Program-made: the position numbers and the translations under genes
Shown: in pieces, positions 8,701 to 18,126 of the stretch
Numbering within the stretch: the stretch's first letter is position 1
Layout: each line of letters starts with the position of its first letter
The notes under the pieces: model-generated
What the model saw: only the letters and a program-made list of their open reading frames with translations
The model's database searches: none
Told to the model about the DNA's origin: nothing
DNA from: Sphingobacterium paludis
Lineage (GTDB): Bacteria > Bacteroidota > Bacteroidia > Sphingobacteriales > Sphingobacteriaceae
Direction of reading: 5' to 3'
Length of the DNA stretch: 64,000 nt
Assembly: GCF_004364125.1 (NCBI RefSeq)
Contig: NZ_SNZV01000006.1
Coordinates: 348,674 to 412,673 of the forward strand

Positions 8701-10154
8701 TTTTAGTAGACTATCTTCAGACCCGGTACCAGCTGACCAATCAGAGTTGCCTGATTCACGATAACCGCCTCCTTTTAAACAACTGGCGTTTTAGCGACAT
8801 CAACCGTAGTACAGCAACAGCGAAAGGGTACATTGATCTGGATAATCTCACTAATCCAGTTTTAGATATTAATGTCGACGCTAAAAACTTCCAGATTTTA
8901 AATACCGGGAGGAAGGATAATGAACTATTTTTCGGAACAGCGTATGCCTCGGGCAGGTTTGGCTTTAAGGGCCCGGTAAATGCGGTCATTATTGACATCA
9001 ATGCCACATCAAACCCGAACACGGTGATCACGATCCCATTCAACAGCTCCCTGAAAGTAAGTGATAACGATTTTTTTTACTTTACGACACCAGACTCGGC
9101 AAGTTTGGAAGCGCCCCTTTCCAAACAATTGTTTGAAGGCCTCACGATGAATATGGATCTCAATTTGACCAGAGATGCGGAGATCAACTTAGAGAACAAT
9201 ATCGGATCGTTAAAAGGCTTGGGTACGGGAAGCGTTTCCCTGCGTATGGCGAGCGTGGGCGATTTTGAGATGTTTGGCGATTACCTCATTTTAGCAGGGA
9301 AATTTCATTTCACAGCGCAGGATTTTTTTAATAAGTTTTTTGATCTGAAAGAGGGAGGCACGATTCGCTGGGCCGGAAAGCCGGGCGAAGCAACGGTGAA
9401 CCTAAGTGCCACCTACCAGCAACGCACATCTGTGGCGCCGCTATACAACGCGGCAGGCAGAACGGAAAACAACGACCGAATCTTAGCGCAAGCAGACATG
9501 ATTTTGAAAGGTACTCTTTCCCAACCGGAAATTTCATTTGATCTCAACTTCCCACAAGATCCCTACGTAAAAGATGAGCTTCAAGGCTACTTGAGTGATG
9601 GAAATAATGTAAACCAGCAGGCTATCAGTTTGATTGTGCGCCGAAGTTTCACCCCGGCGTCTACCCAAGAATTTGGCCGCGAAGTGAATAATACCCTATT
9701 ATCTGCCGGAACAGAAATCGCCTTTAACCAGTTGAATAGTATCATTTCGCAATCCTTGAATATGAACTTCTTAGACCTCAACATCCGTTCCTTCAATGAC
9801 GCATCGGCATCCTTACGCTTCTTTGATGATCGGTTAATTTTGACGGGCGGTGTCAGTGATCGAAGTCGTAGCCAACTGAACGATCTTACGGTGTTTTCCG
9901 ATCAGATTGCCACCGACGCGGAGATCACGTTTCGGCTTCGTCAAGATGGCAACCTCGTATTGAGGGCATATAATCGGCTTAACACGCGGAACTTCCTGTT
10001 CACGCCATACAGCGACTACATCAGCGCCGTAGGGGTTGTTTACAGGCAAGAGTTTAACACGCTCGGTGAGTTTTGGCGAAAGCTATGGATCTGGAATGAA
10101 CGAAAACAACGCGCTGACCAATACGTGGTGCCCGACAGCTTAAGCGCCAACTAG
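5781..10154 (+). CDS. tamB: Translocation and assembly module protein TamB (DUF490), very large
   Basis: TamB-like proteins are inner-membrane-anchored and span the periplasm as a long beta-groove; they are linked to outer-membrane protein insertion and lipid transport. The 1457-residue protein has an N-terminal membrane anchor, then AsmA-like repeats such as GTKISVGNVYINPFRSVEIKG split over strands, and a C-terminal DUF490 region (about 1000-1440) including TYQQRTSVAPLYN, FDLNFPQDPYV and SVGDFEMFGDYLIL. The only standard in-frame start is TTG at 5781, which leaves the anchor without a basic N-region; the frame stays open upstream to 5733 and encodes KNIKKILKIT there, so a non-AUG start near 5748 is possible. 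The last 4 bases overlap the end of the next, convergent gene. Confidence 0.9.
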   Translation: MLSITLLTVGVIFALRYPSVQTYVSKKTANYLSEQLGTKISVGNVYINPFRSVEIKGLTVNDRKGKKMLYAKSITATFSLAKLFNNEFEVRKLSLENAYFQYEIYKDSTNLSFLINYFAPKKKGPKKSKSKLSINLRQVQLHDNHVKLVDHRWSRKHNGLNFNDLDIQGISGLLDEIQFNEQELQANIEQLTFNDKSGLHVRELSAKSYISAKKMTFKELTLRTSRSKIGNYLQFEYDHFASFEHFVDSVHVTATLDQAFLDSRDIAFFAPDMSKVRFLTTIQQAELWGTVADIKARSVNLKTGKQTAFQGNLRIAGLPDIERTKFDFDIKRLVTSANDLESLVPDLADMRSFTLPAQLHRLGNISYTGDLDGYYHNFTLDGKAETGLGLIDAKATVAIRPTLQYAGQINSSNFNIGELLNAKSLATAGFDFQFDGTSSDKLSLQLAGQGRFHNFFFKGYEYDQILFEGEIQDRLFTATGSIQDEQAKLEFDGEIDWDTETPIYTLSSDIEVLNLKDLRLFTEDSIVVKKSNLRATMHGNSLNSLNGHIYSDHIQFQSSRGEFVMDYLDFNSEGDEQSKLLTLKSDVVDGVLNGQIDLNTIAAYFRSLAMRYAPAINIDAAPYNPQNFDLQVTIKSFDAVSALFDPNLRLEDGANLKATFSSADYTANFSAFSPVVSYKGLKITNLALSEQADDKAFSLSVYADRLSMSDSAYVEHVSMHNTLANDSLHFKMTLSENDRANYLNLNGNIHFAQNKPAYIKFDRSEIVLNREQWTINEDADLRVSKGKFYLNNLLIIRDKQQISLNGILSDDDADRLDIAFSDFSLSSLAGVTKPMGIELQGSMSGDVHVQSVFKKPTLSTDINTTPIIFNNLPIGTLNIRADFDPASGLMLLSSKLQDIDGRGIDLAGTYDLKSSQNALRLRGKINDLDIGILQPFLKNLVSNVYGKLSGDLTIEGTIRHPKINGSSTIPEASFLVDYLQTRYQLTNQSCLIHDNRLLLNNWRFSDINRSTATAKGYIDLDNLTNPVLDINVDAKNFQILNTGRKDNELFFGTAYASGRFGFKGPVNAVIIDINATSNPNTVITIPFNSSLKVSDNDFFYFTTPDSASLEAPLSKQLFEGLTMNMDLNLTRDAEINLENNIGSLKGLGTGSVSLRMASVGDFEMFGDYLILAGKFHFTAQDFFNKFFDLKEGGTIRWAGKPGEATVNLSATYQQRTSVAPLYNAAGRTENNDRILAQADMILKGTLSQPEISFDLNFPQDPYVKDELQGYLSDGNNVNQQAISLIVRRSFTPASTQEFGREVNNTLLSAGTEIAFNQLNSIISQSLNMNFLDLNIRSFNDASASLRFFDDRLILTGGVSDRSRSQLNDLTVFSDQIATDAEITFRLRQDGNLVLRAYNRLNTRNFLFTPYSDYISAVGVVYRQEFNTLGEFWRKLWIWNERKQRADQYVVPDSLSAN

Positions 10155-10441
10155 CCCAGCAGCATTTTCACAAGCTCTTGCCATTCATCAGCAAGATCAC
10201 CTTTGTAGACGGGTTGACCTGCCCGTCCATACCAATACTTCGCGTTCCATAGATCACCTTCCACCCGGTGCAGATAAGCATGAACATGTGCTGATGTCTG
10301 ATCATCCAGTTGATCGATCAAGTCGTGCGCACGGTTCCAATCACCCTTCCCCTCAAACCATAAAGCTTTAAGATGAACATTTAACACTGCAGGTACTGTT
10401 TGATCTGATTTTATGCTTTGTGAAAACTTTTCAAAATCCAT
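10151..10441 (-). CDS. Small conserved hypothetical protein, 96 residues
   Basis: The protein resembles a short conserved family of unknown function found in several bacterial phyla, recognisable by GKGDWNRAHDLIDQLDDQ, then HAYLHRVEGDLWNAKYWYGR with its Trp/Tyr-rich second helix. The two helical units look like a degenerate tetratricopeptide-type repeat, which would suit protein binding; this is inference. There is no signal peptide or membrane segment. Its stop overlaps the tamB stop by 4 bases in convergent orientation. About 200 bases separate its start from the divergent susC. Confidence 0.72.
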   Translation of the reverse strand: MDFEKFSQSIKSDQTVPAVLNVHLKALWFEGKGDWNRAHDLIDQLDDQTSAHVHAYLHRVEGDLWNAKYWYGRAGQPVYKGDLADEWQELVKMLLG

Positions 10442-10649
10442 AGAAAAACGTCTAATTTACGAACGCCATTACTGGCGATTGCTGTAGAAATATACATTTT
10501 TATTTGAAAGGACATACTAATTATTGTAAAGAGAACGTTAGAAATAAGGTTTGTAACAAAAATATTATAATAGATAAGATGAACGTGCGTAGCTGATTTT
10601 TGTTAGAACTGTAGATAATGGTACTCAAATTAATAACTAAAAGTCACGA

Positions 10650-13600
10650 ATGAAACATTCTATTTACGCTATTCCGTTACTCCTGTTCGGACCTACTCCT
10701 GTATTTTCCTCACTTTCGAACCCGGAGACGACAAAAATTGTACAGCAAAAGACGAGTACAGCATTTACCATTTCCTTTAATAACAACCATGCAGTACGCG
10801 ATTATTGGTCGGCTTCTCCCCTATCAATAGACACGCTCAATGCGGTGAAAGGGTCGATTAAAGATGAGCAGGGTGCGCCGTTACAGGGTGTTATCGTGAC
10901 CGTAAAAGGCGAATCTGTCAATGTTGTTTCTAACGATCAAGGCGCTTTTGAATTGGAAGCCAAGCCTGATGCGACATTAATGTTTAACAAAACAGACTTC
11001 GCAAGGCATGAAGAGCCTGTCAACAATCGCAGCGAAGTTAATATCGTTTTAAAGGTCGCTCCACCAGACTCCGTGAAAACAGATTCCACGGCTGTAACGA
11101 CCAGCACAACAGACTCAACGAGAACAGATTCTACCGCTACCAAGTTAACCGGAGTCGTTCCAGCGCAACAAGATTCAACGAAAGCAGCGCCAACTACCGT
11201 GCAAACGCAAACTGACTCTACCCGCGCAACACAAAATACACAAGACCTTGTACAGGGCACGGTGCGAGATGCTAACGGCCCTGTTGCAGGCGCAACCGTA
11301 TCGGTCAAAGGCCTCGCGGTTACCGCCGCCACAGATGATCAAGGTAAGTTTAGCATTGCAGCGGGCAGCAGTCCAGCGCTGATCTTTAGCGCTGTCGGCT
11401 ATAAAGAACATGAAGAGCTCCTGAACAACAGGAAATCTGTCGACGTAACGATGGTTCAAGAAGCCACAACCATTCAATCGGTACAGGTTGTGGCCGTAGG
11501 ATATGGTACAATGGAACGAGCAACCTTGGCCAGCTCCGTGTCCAGTATCGGATCAGACCAAATCGAAAATGAAGTGCTACCGAGCATTTCACAAGCCATA
11601 CAGGGTAAAGCCGGCGGGGTGCAGGTCTCTCAGAAATCAGGATCTCCGGGTGGCGGTCTCAGCATCCGCGTTCGCGGTACCACATCCATCAACGCGAGCT
11701 CCGACCCCTTATACGTGATCGACGGAATCCCGGTAAATAGTACAACAAACTTTACCGGTGGATCTACCTTTGATTTTGGCGGCGGAACACAGGGAATAAA
11801 CGTACTTTCGTCACTGAATCCTGCCGATGTGCAGTCTGTGGAAATTCTTAAAGATGCGGCATCTTCCTCTATTTACGGTTCCAGAGCAGCCAACGGTGTC
11901 GTCTTAATTACGACCAAAAAGGGTGACGCAGGGACGAGCCAATTTCATTTCAACATGTACGAAGGTTTCTCCGAGATGCCCTCCGAGCGGAAGTACAAGT
12001 TGATGAACACCGCGCAATACCAAGATTATATGCGTGATTTCTATGCTATCGCACAACAAGAGACACCGACAACTACGATCCCGCAACAGGTGTTGGCAAA
12101 TCCGGATCTTACAACCGATTGGCAAGATGTTATTTTCCGCAAAGCAGCCACACGCAGCTATGAGTTAGCGGCCAGTGGCGGAAGCGACAAAACACAATAT
12201 TACACCTCCTTTGGCTACATGCGTCAAGGTGGTATCCTACATGGTTCGGACTTTAACCGAATCAGCGGGCGCATAAACTTAAACCATCAACATAGCGAGA
12301 AGCTGAATTTTGCTACGGCAATCAATATTACGCGTGCGGAAAACGACCGCGTGCAGGAAGAGAACTCCAGAGAGGGGGCTACCAAGAATGGTATTTTTGC
12401 ACCGCCTAATATTCCAGTCTTCGATGCAAATGGAAATTATGTCTATGATCAAGTGAGCGCGTCTCGCGAAAATCCTCTTGCTATATTAGAGCTCCCCGTG
12501 AATAATGCGCAAACATGGCGTATTCTCGCCAACGTGAGTGCGGAATACAAAATTATCCCATCGTTAGCGTTGAAAACGAATTTCGGTACCGACGTGAGCT
12601 TTATTGACGAAACGTTCTTTATGCCGCCAAACGGCCTTCGCTCGTATGCCAGCCAAGGGGGTATTGGTGCCCGTCGCAACACGCGCGATCAACTATGGAT
12701 CAATGAAACGACACTGACATTTGATCAAACATATGGCGATCATCATATTAACGCGTTGGGCGGATTTTCCGTACAGGAATCACGTTTGGAATTTGTACAT
12801 GCACAACGAAACAATTTCCCGTCCAATGATATTGAATATATTAACGCCGGAGGTGTGGTTACCCAAGCTAATTCGTTTCCGGAAGAATGGGCTATCGCAT
12901 CCGGTTTTGCCCGGGTGAACTACGACTTTCAGAAGAAATATATCGTAACCGCCAATTTGCGGACAGATGGTTCGTCTCGCTTTGGTCGAGAAAACCGTTG
13001 GGCAACATTCCCATCCGTTGCAGCAGCTTGGCGCGTTTCGGAAGAAAGTTTCATGAAAGAGGTTCCCGCGATCAGCAACCTAAAACTAAGAGGAAGCTGG
13101 GGGATCACGGGTAATCAGAATATTGGAAATTACGCAAGTTATTCGTTATACTCAGGCGGCAACAACTATTTGGGATCTCCTGGATTTGTGCCTTCTGTCT
13201 TAGGCGATGTAAATTTGAAATGGGAAACAACACGGCAAACCGATATCGGGATTGATGTAGGCCTGTTCAACAATAGGGTTTCGATCTTAGCCGATTATTA
13301 CTATAAGAGAACATCCGACCTGCTAATTGCTGTTCCTATTTTGACCAGTTCTGGCTATGCAAACCAGTTTACCAATTCGGGAGATATCGAAAATAAAGGT
13401 TTCGAGTTTGAACTAACCACGCAGAATTTTGTTGGTGAATTTAAATGGACTACATCGTTGAACATGACGTTCAATAGAAACAAAGTTTTATCCCTTCCTC
13501 CAGGTGTTCCAAGGATGTTAGGCGGCGTCGGTGAATTAAATATTGCACAGGCAGGCTTACCATTGGGTGCATTTTATGGCTGGAGAATGCTTGGTGTAAA

Positions 13601-14204
13601 TCCGCAAACCGGTTTAATCGAGTATGCAGGTGCTGATGGATCGGCGACTACGCCGAGTGAGCCAAACGACCGCCAAATTATTGGTGATCCAAATCCGGAT
13701 TTCTTTGGTGGTATTACCAACACCTTTCAATACAAGAACTTTGATCTAAGTATCATGGGGCAGTTCTCCTACGGAAATGATCTCTTTAACTACAATTTGG
13801 CTACGGGCCTAGGGGGCTCAAATCTAAGTTCCAACGGTTTGGTGGACTGGGTGGATAGGTGGCGCCAACCGGGCGACCAAACAAACGTTCCGCGTCCAAC
13901 ACCAGGTGACTTTGATAACTCCGCCATCTCCGATCGGTTTGTACAAGATGGATCATTCTTCCGCTTAAGGAATATTACATTGGGTTACTCCTTACCGAAA
14001 GATTTGACGGATAAGCTGAGAGTCAGCAAGCTTCGTGCTTATGTAACCGTTCAAAATGCCTACGTCTTTACAAAATACAACGGTTACGATCCGGAGGTAG
14101 GATCAAGCCACGGAGGTGCCAATACGGGGTTAATTTATGGGTATGATTATGGTAGCTATCCGCAACCACGAATCTTCACCGCCGGTATCAACTTATCTTT
14201 TTAA
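10650..14204 (+). CDS. SusC/RagA-family TonB-linked outer-membrane transporter with duplicated N-terminal domain
   Basis: SusC-type proteins are TonB-dependent barrels that import glycans or peptides through a lid formed by their SusD partner. The 1184-residue protein has a hydrophobic N-terminal signal, then two carboxypeptidase-regulatory-like beta-sandwich domains: residues 66-137 (VKGSIKDEQGAPLQGVIVTV) and 200-271 (VQGTVRDANGPVAGATVSVK). A Thr/Ser/Asp-rich linker (138-199, with repeated DST) joins them. The TonB-box region QVVAVGYGTMERA follows at about 279-291, then the plug (IRVRGTTSINASSDPLYVIDG) and the C-terminal barrel ending GINLSF. One such domain is normal; two are unusual. SusD follows after 18 bases. 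No hydrolase lies nearby, so the substrate is unknown. Confidence 0.95.
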   Translation: MKHSIYAIPLLLFGPTPVFSSLSNPETTKIVQQKTSTAFTISFNNNHAVRDYWSASPLSIDTLNAVKGSIKDEQGAPLQGVIVTVKGESVNVVSNDQGAFELEAKPDATLMFNKTDFARHEEPVNNRSEVNIVLKVAPPDSVKTDSTAVTTSTTDSTRTDSTATKLTGVVPAQQDSTKAAPTTVQTQTDSTRATQNTQDLVQGTVRDANGPVAGATVSVKGLAVTAATDDQGKFSIAAGSSPALIFSAVGYKEHEELLNNRKSVDVTMVQEATTIQSVQVVAVGYGTMERATLASSVSSIGSDQIENEVLPSISQAIQGKAGGVQVSQKSGSPGGGLSIRVRGTTSINASSDPLYVIDGIPVNSTTNFTGGSTFDFGGGTQGINVLSSLNPADVQSVEILKDAASSSIYGSRAANGVVLITTKKGDAGTSQFHFNMYEGFSEMPSERKYKLMNTAQYQDYMRDFYAIAQQETPTTTIPQQVLANPDLTTDWQDVIFRKAATRSYELAASGGSDKTQYYTSFGYMRQGGILHGSDFNRISGRINLNHQHSEKLNFATAINITRAENDRVQEENSREGATKNGIFAPPNIPVFDANGNYVYDQVSASRENPLAILELPVNNAQTWRILANVSAEYKIIPSLALKTNFGTDVSFIDETFFMPPNGLRSYASQGGIGARRNTRDQLWINETTLTFDQTYGDHHINALGGFSVQESRLEFVHAQRNNFPSNDIEYINAGGVVTQANSFPEEWAIASGFARVNYDFQKKYIVTANLRTDGSSRFGRENRWATFPSVAAAWRVSEESFMKEVPAISNLKLRGSWGITGNQNIGNYASYSLYSGGNNYLGSPGFVPSVLGDVNLKWETTRQTDIGIDVGLFNNRVSILADYYYKRTSDLLIAVPILTSSGYANQFTNSGDIENKGFEFELTTQNFVGEFKWTTSLNMTFNRNKVLSLPPGVPRMLGGVGELNIAQAGLPLGAFYGWRMLGVNPQTGLIEYAGADGSATTPSEPNDRQIIGDPNPDFFGGITNTFQYKNFDLSIMGQFSYGNDLFNYNLATGLGGSNLSSNGLVDWVDRWRQPGDQTNVPRPTPGDFDNSAISDRFVQDGSFFRLRNITLGYSLPKDLTDKLRVSKLRAYVTVQNAYVFTKYNGYDPEVGSSHGGANTGLIYGYDYGSYPQPRIFTAGINLSF

Positions 14205-14222
14205 CATTAGTGCCTACACAAC

Positions 14223-15614
14223 ATGAATACACTATATAAATTTATTGCCATAGTCCTGACTGGAGCAAGTTTGGCCTCCTGTAATAGCTTTCTGGATCGT
14301 CAACCATTGGCTCAGGTAACGGCAGATAGCTACTTTAATTCGGAAACAAACGCAAATGCCGCTGCCATAGGAATGTACCGGACAATGACCCCTTCGTTCG
14401 GTTGGGGACAAACCGTCATCACCTTACCGGAGTTCTCCGCTCGACACATTGCCCATATTTCTTCGTTCCCGGAGTACGAAAACTTCGCCACACATAACGT
14501 GACAGTTATCAATCCCTGGACGTCCAATGTCTGGAATAGTATGTACAATACGATAAATGCGGCAAATAACATCATCGCTCGGGTGCCCAATATTCCGGAC
14601 GATGCTATTTCTGCAGCGAAGAGAAATCAATTCATCGGTGAGGGAAAGTTTATACGGGCTTTAAGCTATTTTTTCTTGGTTCGCGCCTTCGGACGTGTAC
14701 CGTTAAAACTTACTGCAACAACGGAGGAAGAAAACCAAGCTATACCGCAGTCAGAACCACAAGCCATTTACGAACAGATCGTGCTTGATCTTACAGAGAG
14801 TGTAGAGGCCCTCCCGGAGACGCATGCTAGCGCTGAGGCAACGAAGGGCAGAGCAACCAAGGCCGCTGCGCAAGCACTATTGGCAAAGGTGTACTTGTAC
14901 CAAGCAAGATACACAAATGATTACGCCAAAGCCGCTGCGGCAGCTAAAGTGATTATAGATTCGGATGCTTTCCAGCTAGTGACCAACTATGGCAGTATCT
15001 GGCAAAATGAAAACACGGCGGAATCTATTTTCGAGTTGCAGTTTGACAACCAAACAACAAACCCGCTAGCGTCGGTGAGCAATAACAACCCAAGTATGTT
15101 ATTCTACGTGCGTGATTCCAGCATTCGTAACCTATTTGAACCGACGGATATTAGACGTAGTTTTTCTGTCGTGCAGGGAACGAGGGTAAGTTCATCGGGA
15201 GATACGACTTTCCTTGATTTTATGGGGAAATTTCCTAATTTCAATCCGGCCAGTCAGAATTTACCTCTTATTCGTCTAGCGGAAATTTATTTGGTCCATG
15301 CCGAGGCCGAAGCACGCGCTAGCGGCGCAGTAACCGAAGCAGCCTTCGCATCGTTGAACGCTGTGCTAACGCGTGCGAATGTAAGCGGCAGTATCGGCGA
15401 TTTCAGCAGCGTAGACGGCTTCGTGCGCTTTCTACAAGAAGAGAAGGAAAGGGAGATGCTTTTTGAGGGAGAAACCTGGTTTGACTTTTGCCGCACGGGC
15501 TTGGCACTTGAGAAATACCCTACGTTGACAAATGAACAGTACTTTGTTTATCCTATACCAGCTGCACAGCTTAGTCTTGGCGGAGGACTGGTACAGAATC
15601 CGGGCTATAATTAA
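14223..15614 (+). CDS. SusD/RagB-family nutrient-binding outer-membrane lipoprotein
   Basis: SusD-like lipoproteins sit on the outer membrane and close over the SusC barrel to capture substrate. The 463-residue protein has a lipoprotein signal with Cys at residue 20 (TGASLASCNSFLDRQP), the usual SusD start. Helical TPR-like parts follow (NQFIGEGKFIRALSYFFLVRAFG; ATKAAAQALLAKVYLYQA), and the C-terminal RagB/SusD signatures are LPLIRLAEIYLVHAEAEAR, EEKEREMLFEGETWFDF and YPIPAAQL. It is 18 bases after susC, so the two are co-transcribed. It is slightly shorter than many SusD proteins. The substrate cannot be inferred. Confidence 0.95.
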   Translation: MNTLYKFIAIVLTGASLASCNSFLDRQPLAQVTADSYFNSETNANAAAIGMYRTMTPSFGWGQTVITLPEFSARHIAHISSFPEYENFATHNVTVINPWTSNVWNSMYNTINAANNIIARVPNIPDDAISAAKRNQFIGEGKFIRALSYFFLVRAFGRVPLKLTATTEEENQAIPQSEPQAIYEQIVLDLTESVEALPETHASAEATKGRATKAAAQALLAKVYLYQARYTNDYAKAAAAAKVIIDSDAFQLVTNYGSIWQNENTAESIFELQFDNQTTNPLASVSNNNPSMLFYVRDSSIRNLFEPTDIRRSFSVVQGTRVSSSGDTTFLDFMGKFPNFNPASQNLPLIRLAEIYLVHAEAEARASGAVTEAAFASLNAVLTRANVSGSIGDFSSVDGFVRFLQEEKEREMLFEGETWFDFCRTGLALEKYPTLTNEQYFVYPIPAAQLSLGGGLVQNPGYN

Positions 15615-15630
15615 ACGGGTAATGATATAA

Positions 15631-15667
15631 AACAAGAAACGGGAGCATGGTGCTCCCGTTTCTTGTT
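15631..15667. terminator. Bidirectional terminator between susD and tex
   Basis: A perfect 17-bp stem (15631-15647 with 15651-15667) has a 3-base TGG loop. It touches the tex stop codon and lies between convergent genes. Confidence 0.88.
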
Positions 15668-17922
15668 TATTTAAACTTGCTGGCCAATGCCGCGAGTTTA
15701 GATGCCATATCCGTTTCCGGCTGCTGCACCCGTTGCTTTCCATTTCCTCGACCAGCGAGGTCTCGGTTTTTGTCACGTCGAGGTGCCGTGCTGCTTTTCT
15801 CTTCGGTTTTCATCGTCAGCCCGATACGATTACGACGTTCGTCGATTTCAGTAACGGTCACCATTACTTGTTGCTGCACCTTGACCACCTCGTGTGGATC
15901 CGACACGTAACGGTTTGCCAATTGGCTGAGATGTACTAAACCATCTTGGTGCACCCCGATGTCGACAAATGCCCCGAAATTGGTAATGTTGGTTACGATA
16001 CCGGGCAGTTTCATACCGATACGCAGATCGGAAACCGCATTCACCCCATCTGTAAAGTTAAACGCTTCAAACTGCTCGCGCGGGTCGCGTCCGGGCTTCG
16101 ACAATTCTCCTATAATATCGTTTAGCGTGGGTAGGCCTACGTCCTCGGAAATATATTTCTTTAAATCAATTTGCTTTCGCAACGCTTCATTAGTCAAAAG
16201 GTCTTCCACTTTCGCGTTAACATCGCGCGCCATTTGTTCAACCAGCGCATAACGCTCGGGGTGTACAGAAGAAGCATCTAAAGGATGCTCGGCCTGCCGG
16301 ATGCGTAAAAATCCTGCTGCCTGTTCAAATGCTTTATCGCCTAAGCGGGGAACTTTTTTGAGCTCCTTTCGCGATCGAAATGGACCATTTGCCATGCGGT
16401 AGTTTACGATCTGTTGAGCCAGCGATGGGCCAAGGCCTGACACGTAGGCCAGAATTTGCTTGGAAGCGGTATTCAGTTCTACACCAACAGCGTTTACGCA
16501 AGAAATAACCGTATCGTCCAGTGCAGTTTGTAGCTTATTTTGATCGACATCATGTTGGTATTGACCAACACCGATAGATTTTGGATCTATTTTAACCAGC
16601 TCGGCCAAGGGATCCATGAGACGCCTTCCAATGGAAACGGCACCCCTTACGGTCACGTCATAATCCGGAAACTCCTCACGCGCTACATCAGATGCCGAAT
16701 AGATGGACGCACCCGATTCGTTGACCATCACAAGCGTTACTTCCTGTAACCCTAGTTTTCGAACAAAATCTTCCGTCTCACGGCCAGCCGTACCATTCCC
16801 TACCGCAATAGCCTCTATCGCATGCTTCGCTACCAAATGCCTTATCACCCGTTCGGATTCGGCGGCACCGCCAGCCCCTGTGTGGGGAAAAATTGCGGTA
16901 TTTTCCAATAGTGTTCCTTGGGCATCCAGCACCACCGTTTTGCATCCTGTACGAAATCCCGGGTCGATCGCCAACAACCGTTTTTGTCCCAAGGGAGCGG
17001 CCAATAATAACTGCCGCACATTATCGGCAAATACCTTGATCGCCTCTTCATCGGCGCGCTGGCGCGTGAGTACACGAATTTCGGTTTCCATAGAAGGCCT
17101 CAACAGACGTTTGTAACTATCTTGTAGAGCCAACTTTACCTGACCCGCAGATTCGCCAGCATTTTTTATGTATAACTTTTCCAAAGCAGGCGCGATTTCC
17201 TGCTCTTCGACCGCAATATCCAAATAAAGAAGTTCCTCCTTCTCTCCTCTTCGCATGGCCAAGATACGATGGGAAGGTGCGTCTTTCAACGATTCAGTCC
17301 ATTCGAAATAGTCTTTATATTTTTGGGCCGCTTCTTCTTTGCCCGGCACTACGCGTGAGACAAACTGCCCCTTGTCAAGAAAAACCTTTCGTGTTTTGAT
17401 CCTTACGTCTACATCTTCCGCAATTTGCTCTGCAATGATATCACGAGCACCAGCCAACGCCTCTTCCATATTTTCTACACCTTTACTGCTATCTATATAC
17501 TTCTCGGCAGCAGCCGAGATGTTCGCGCTTTCTTGCAATAAGAGGAAGTCAGCAAGGGGTTGGAGTCCCTTCTCCCGAGCGATCGAAGCCCGTGTTTTGC
17601 GCTTCGGTTTGAATGGCAAATACACATCTTCGAGAATAGCCATCGTTTCGGCCGATTTTACAAGATGCTCAAGCTCTGCAGACAGCTTTCCCTGCTCACT
17701 GATCGATTTCAAAACAGCATCTCTACGCTTGTCCAAATCCCGCAATTGTTGAACGCGGTCGCGTATAGATGTGATTTGCACCTCGTCCAAACTACCGGTC
17801 ATTTCTTTTCTGTACCGGGATATAAAAGGAATAGTTGCCCCTTCATCCAAGAGGTTAATCGTTGTTAAAACTTGGCGAGTTGTAATACCAAGTTCCTTCG
17901 AAATAATAATCTCGTATGCCAT
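15667..17922 (-). CDS. tex: RNA-binding transcriptional accessory protein Tex
   Basis: Tex is a conserved cytosolic nucleic-acid-binding protein linked to transcription. The 751-residue protein starts MAYEIIISKELGITTRQV with the family motif GATIPFISRYRKEMTGSLDE; then come a YqgF RNase-H-like domain (LLAIDPGFRTGCKTVVLD), helix-hairpin-helix parts (GLGPSLAQQIVNYRMANG; FRSRKELKKVPRLGDKAFEQ, split) and a C-terminal S1 domain (GIVTNITNFGAFVDIGVHQ, about residues 640-710). A short basic tail (APRRDKNRDLAGRGNGKQR) follows. The length is typical. It is a single gene, convergent with susD, and about 200 bases downstream of tatA on the same strand. Confidence 0.97.
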   Translation of the reverse strand: MAYEIIISKELGITTRQVLTTINLLDEGATIPFISRYRKEMTGSLDEVQITSIRDRVQQLRDLDKRRDAVLKSISEQGKLSAELEHLVKSAETMAILEDVYLPFKPKRKTRASIAREKGLQPLADFLLLQESANISAAAEKYIDSSKGVENMEEALAGARDIIAEQIAEDVDVRIKTRKVFLDKGQFVSRVVPGKEEAAQKYKDYFEWTESLKDAPSHRILAMRRGEKEELLYLDIAVEEQEIAPALEKLYIKNAGESAGQVKLALQDSYKRLLRPSMETEIRVLTRQRADEEAIKVFADNVRQLLLAAPLGQKRLLAIDPGFRTGCKTVVLDAQGTLLENTAIFPHTGAGGAAESERVIRHLVAKHAIEAIAVGNGTAGRETEDFVRKLGLQEVTLVMVNESGASIYSASDVAREEFPDYDVTVRGAVSIGRRLMDPLAELVKIDPKSIGVGQYQHDVDQNKLQTALDDTVISCVNAVGVELNTASKQILAYVSGLGPSLAQQIVNYRMANGPFRSRKELKKVPRLGDKAFEQAAGFLRIRQAEHPLDASSVHPERYALVEQMARDVNAKVEDLLTNEALRKQIDLKKYISEDVGLPTLNDIIGELSKPGRDPREQFEAFNFTDGVNAVSDLRIGMKLPGIVTNITNFGAFVDIGVHQDGLVHLSQLANRYVSDPHEVVKVQQQVMVTVTEIDERRNRIGLTMKTEEKSSTAPRRDKNRDLAGRGNGKQRVQQPETDMASKLAALASKFK

Positions 17923-18126
17923 ATGTATTTTTAATAGCGATAGAATGTTGTATAATGTTGATGAGAAAGAAGAAGGAGATCACAAAGCAGCTTAGGCGGT
18001 AGCGAAGAAGCAACCTACGTTTTTATCGTAAATTGCTTCCCTTACATTATCTCCTGTCTTACAAATTATCAAGTATTGGTTGACGGCCCTCTCTGCTGTC
18101 AGCACAATTTTCTGGTATCTTGCCGC

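Noticed and set aside
10937..11332. 131-codon minus-strand open frame rich in Val, Ser and Thr inside susC
   Set aside because: It is the antisense shadow of the Thr/Ser/Asp linker and second domain of SusC; its composition mirrors the repeats on the plus strand.
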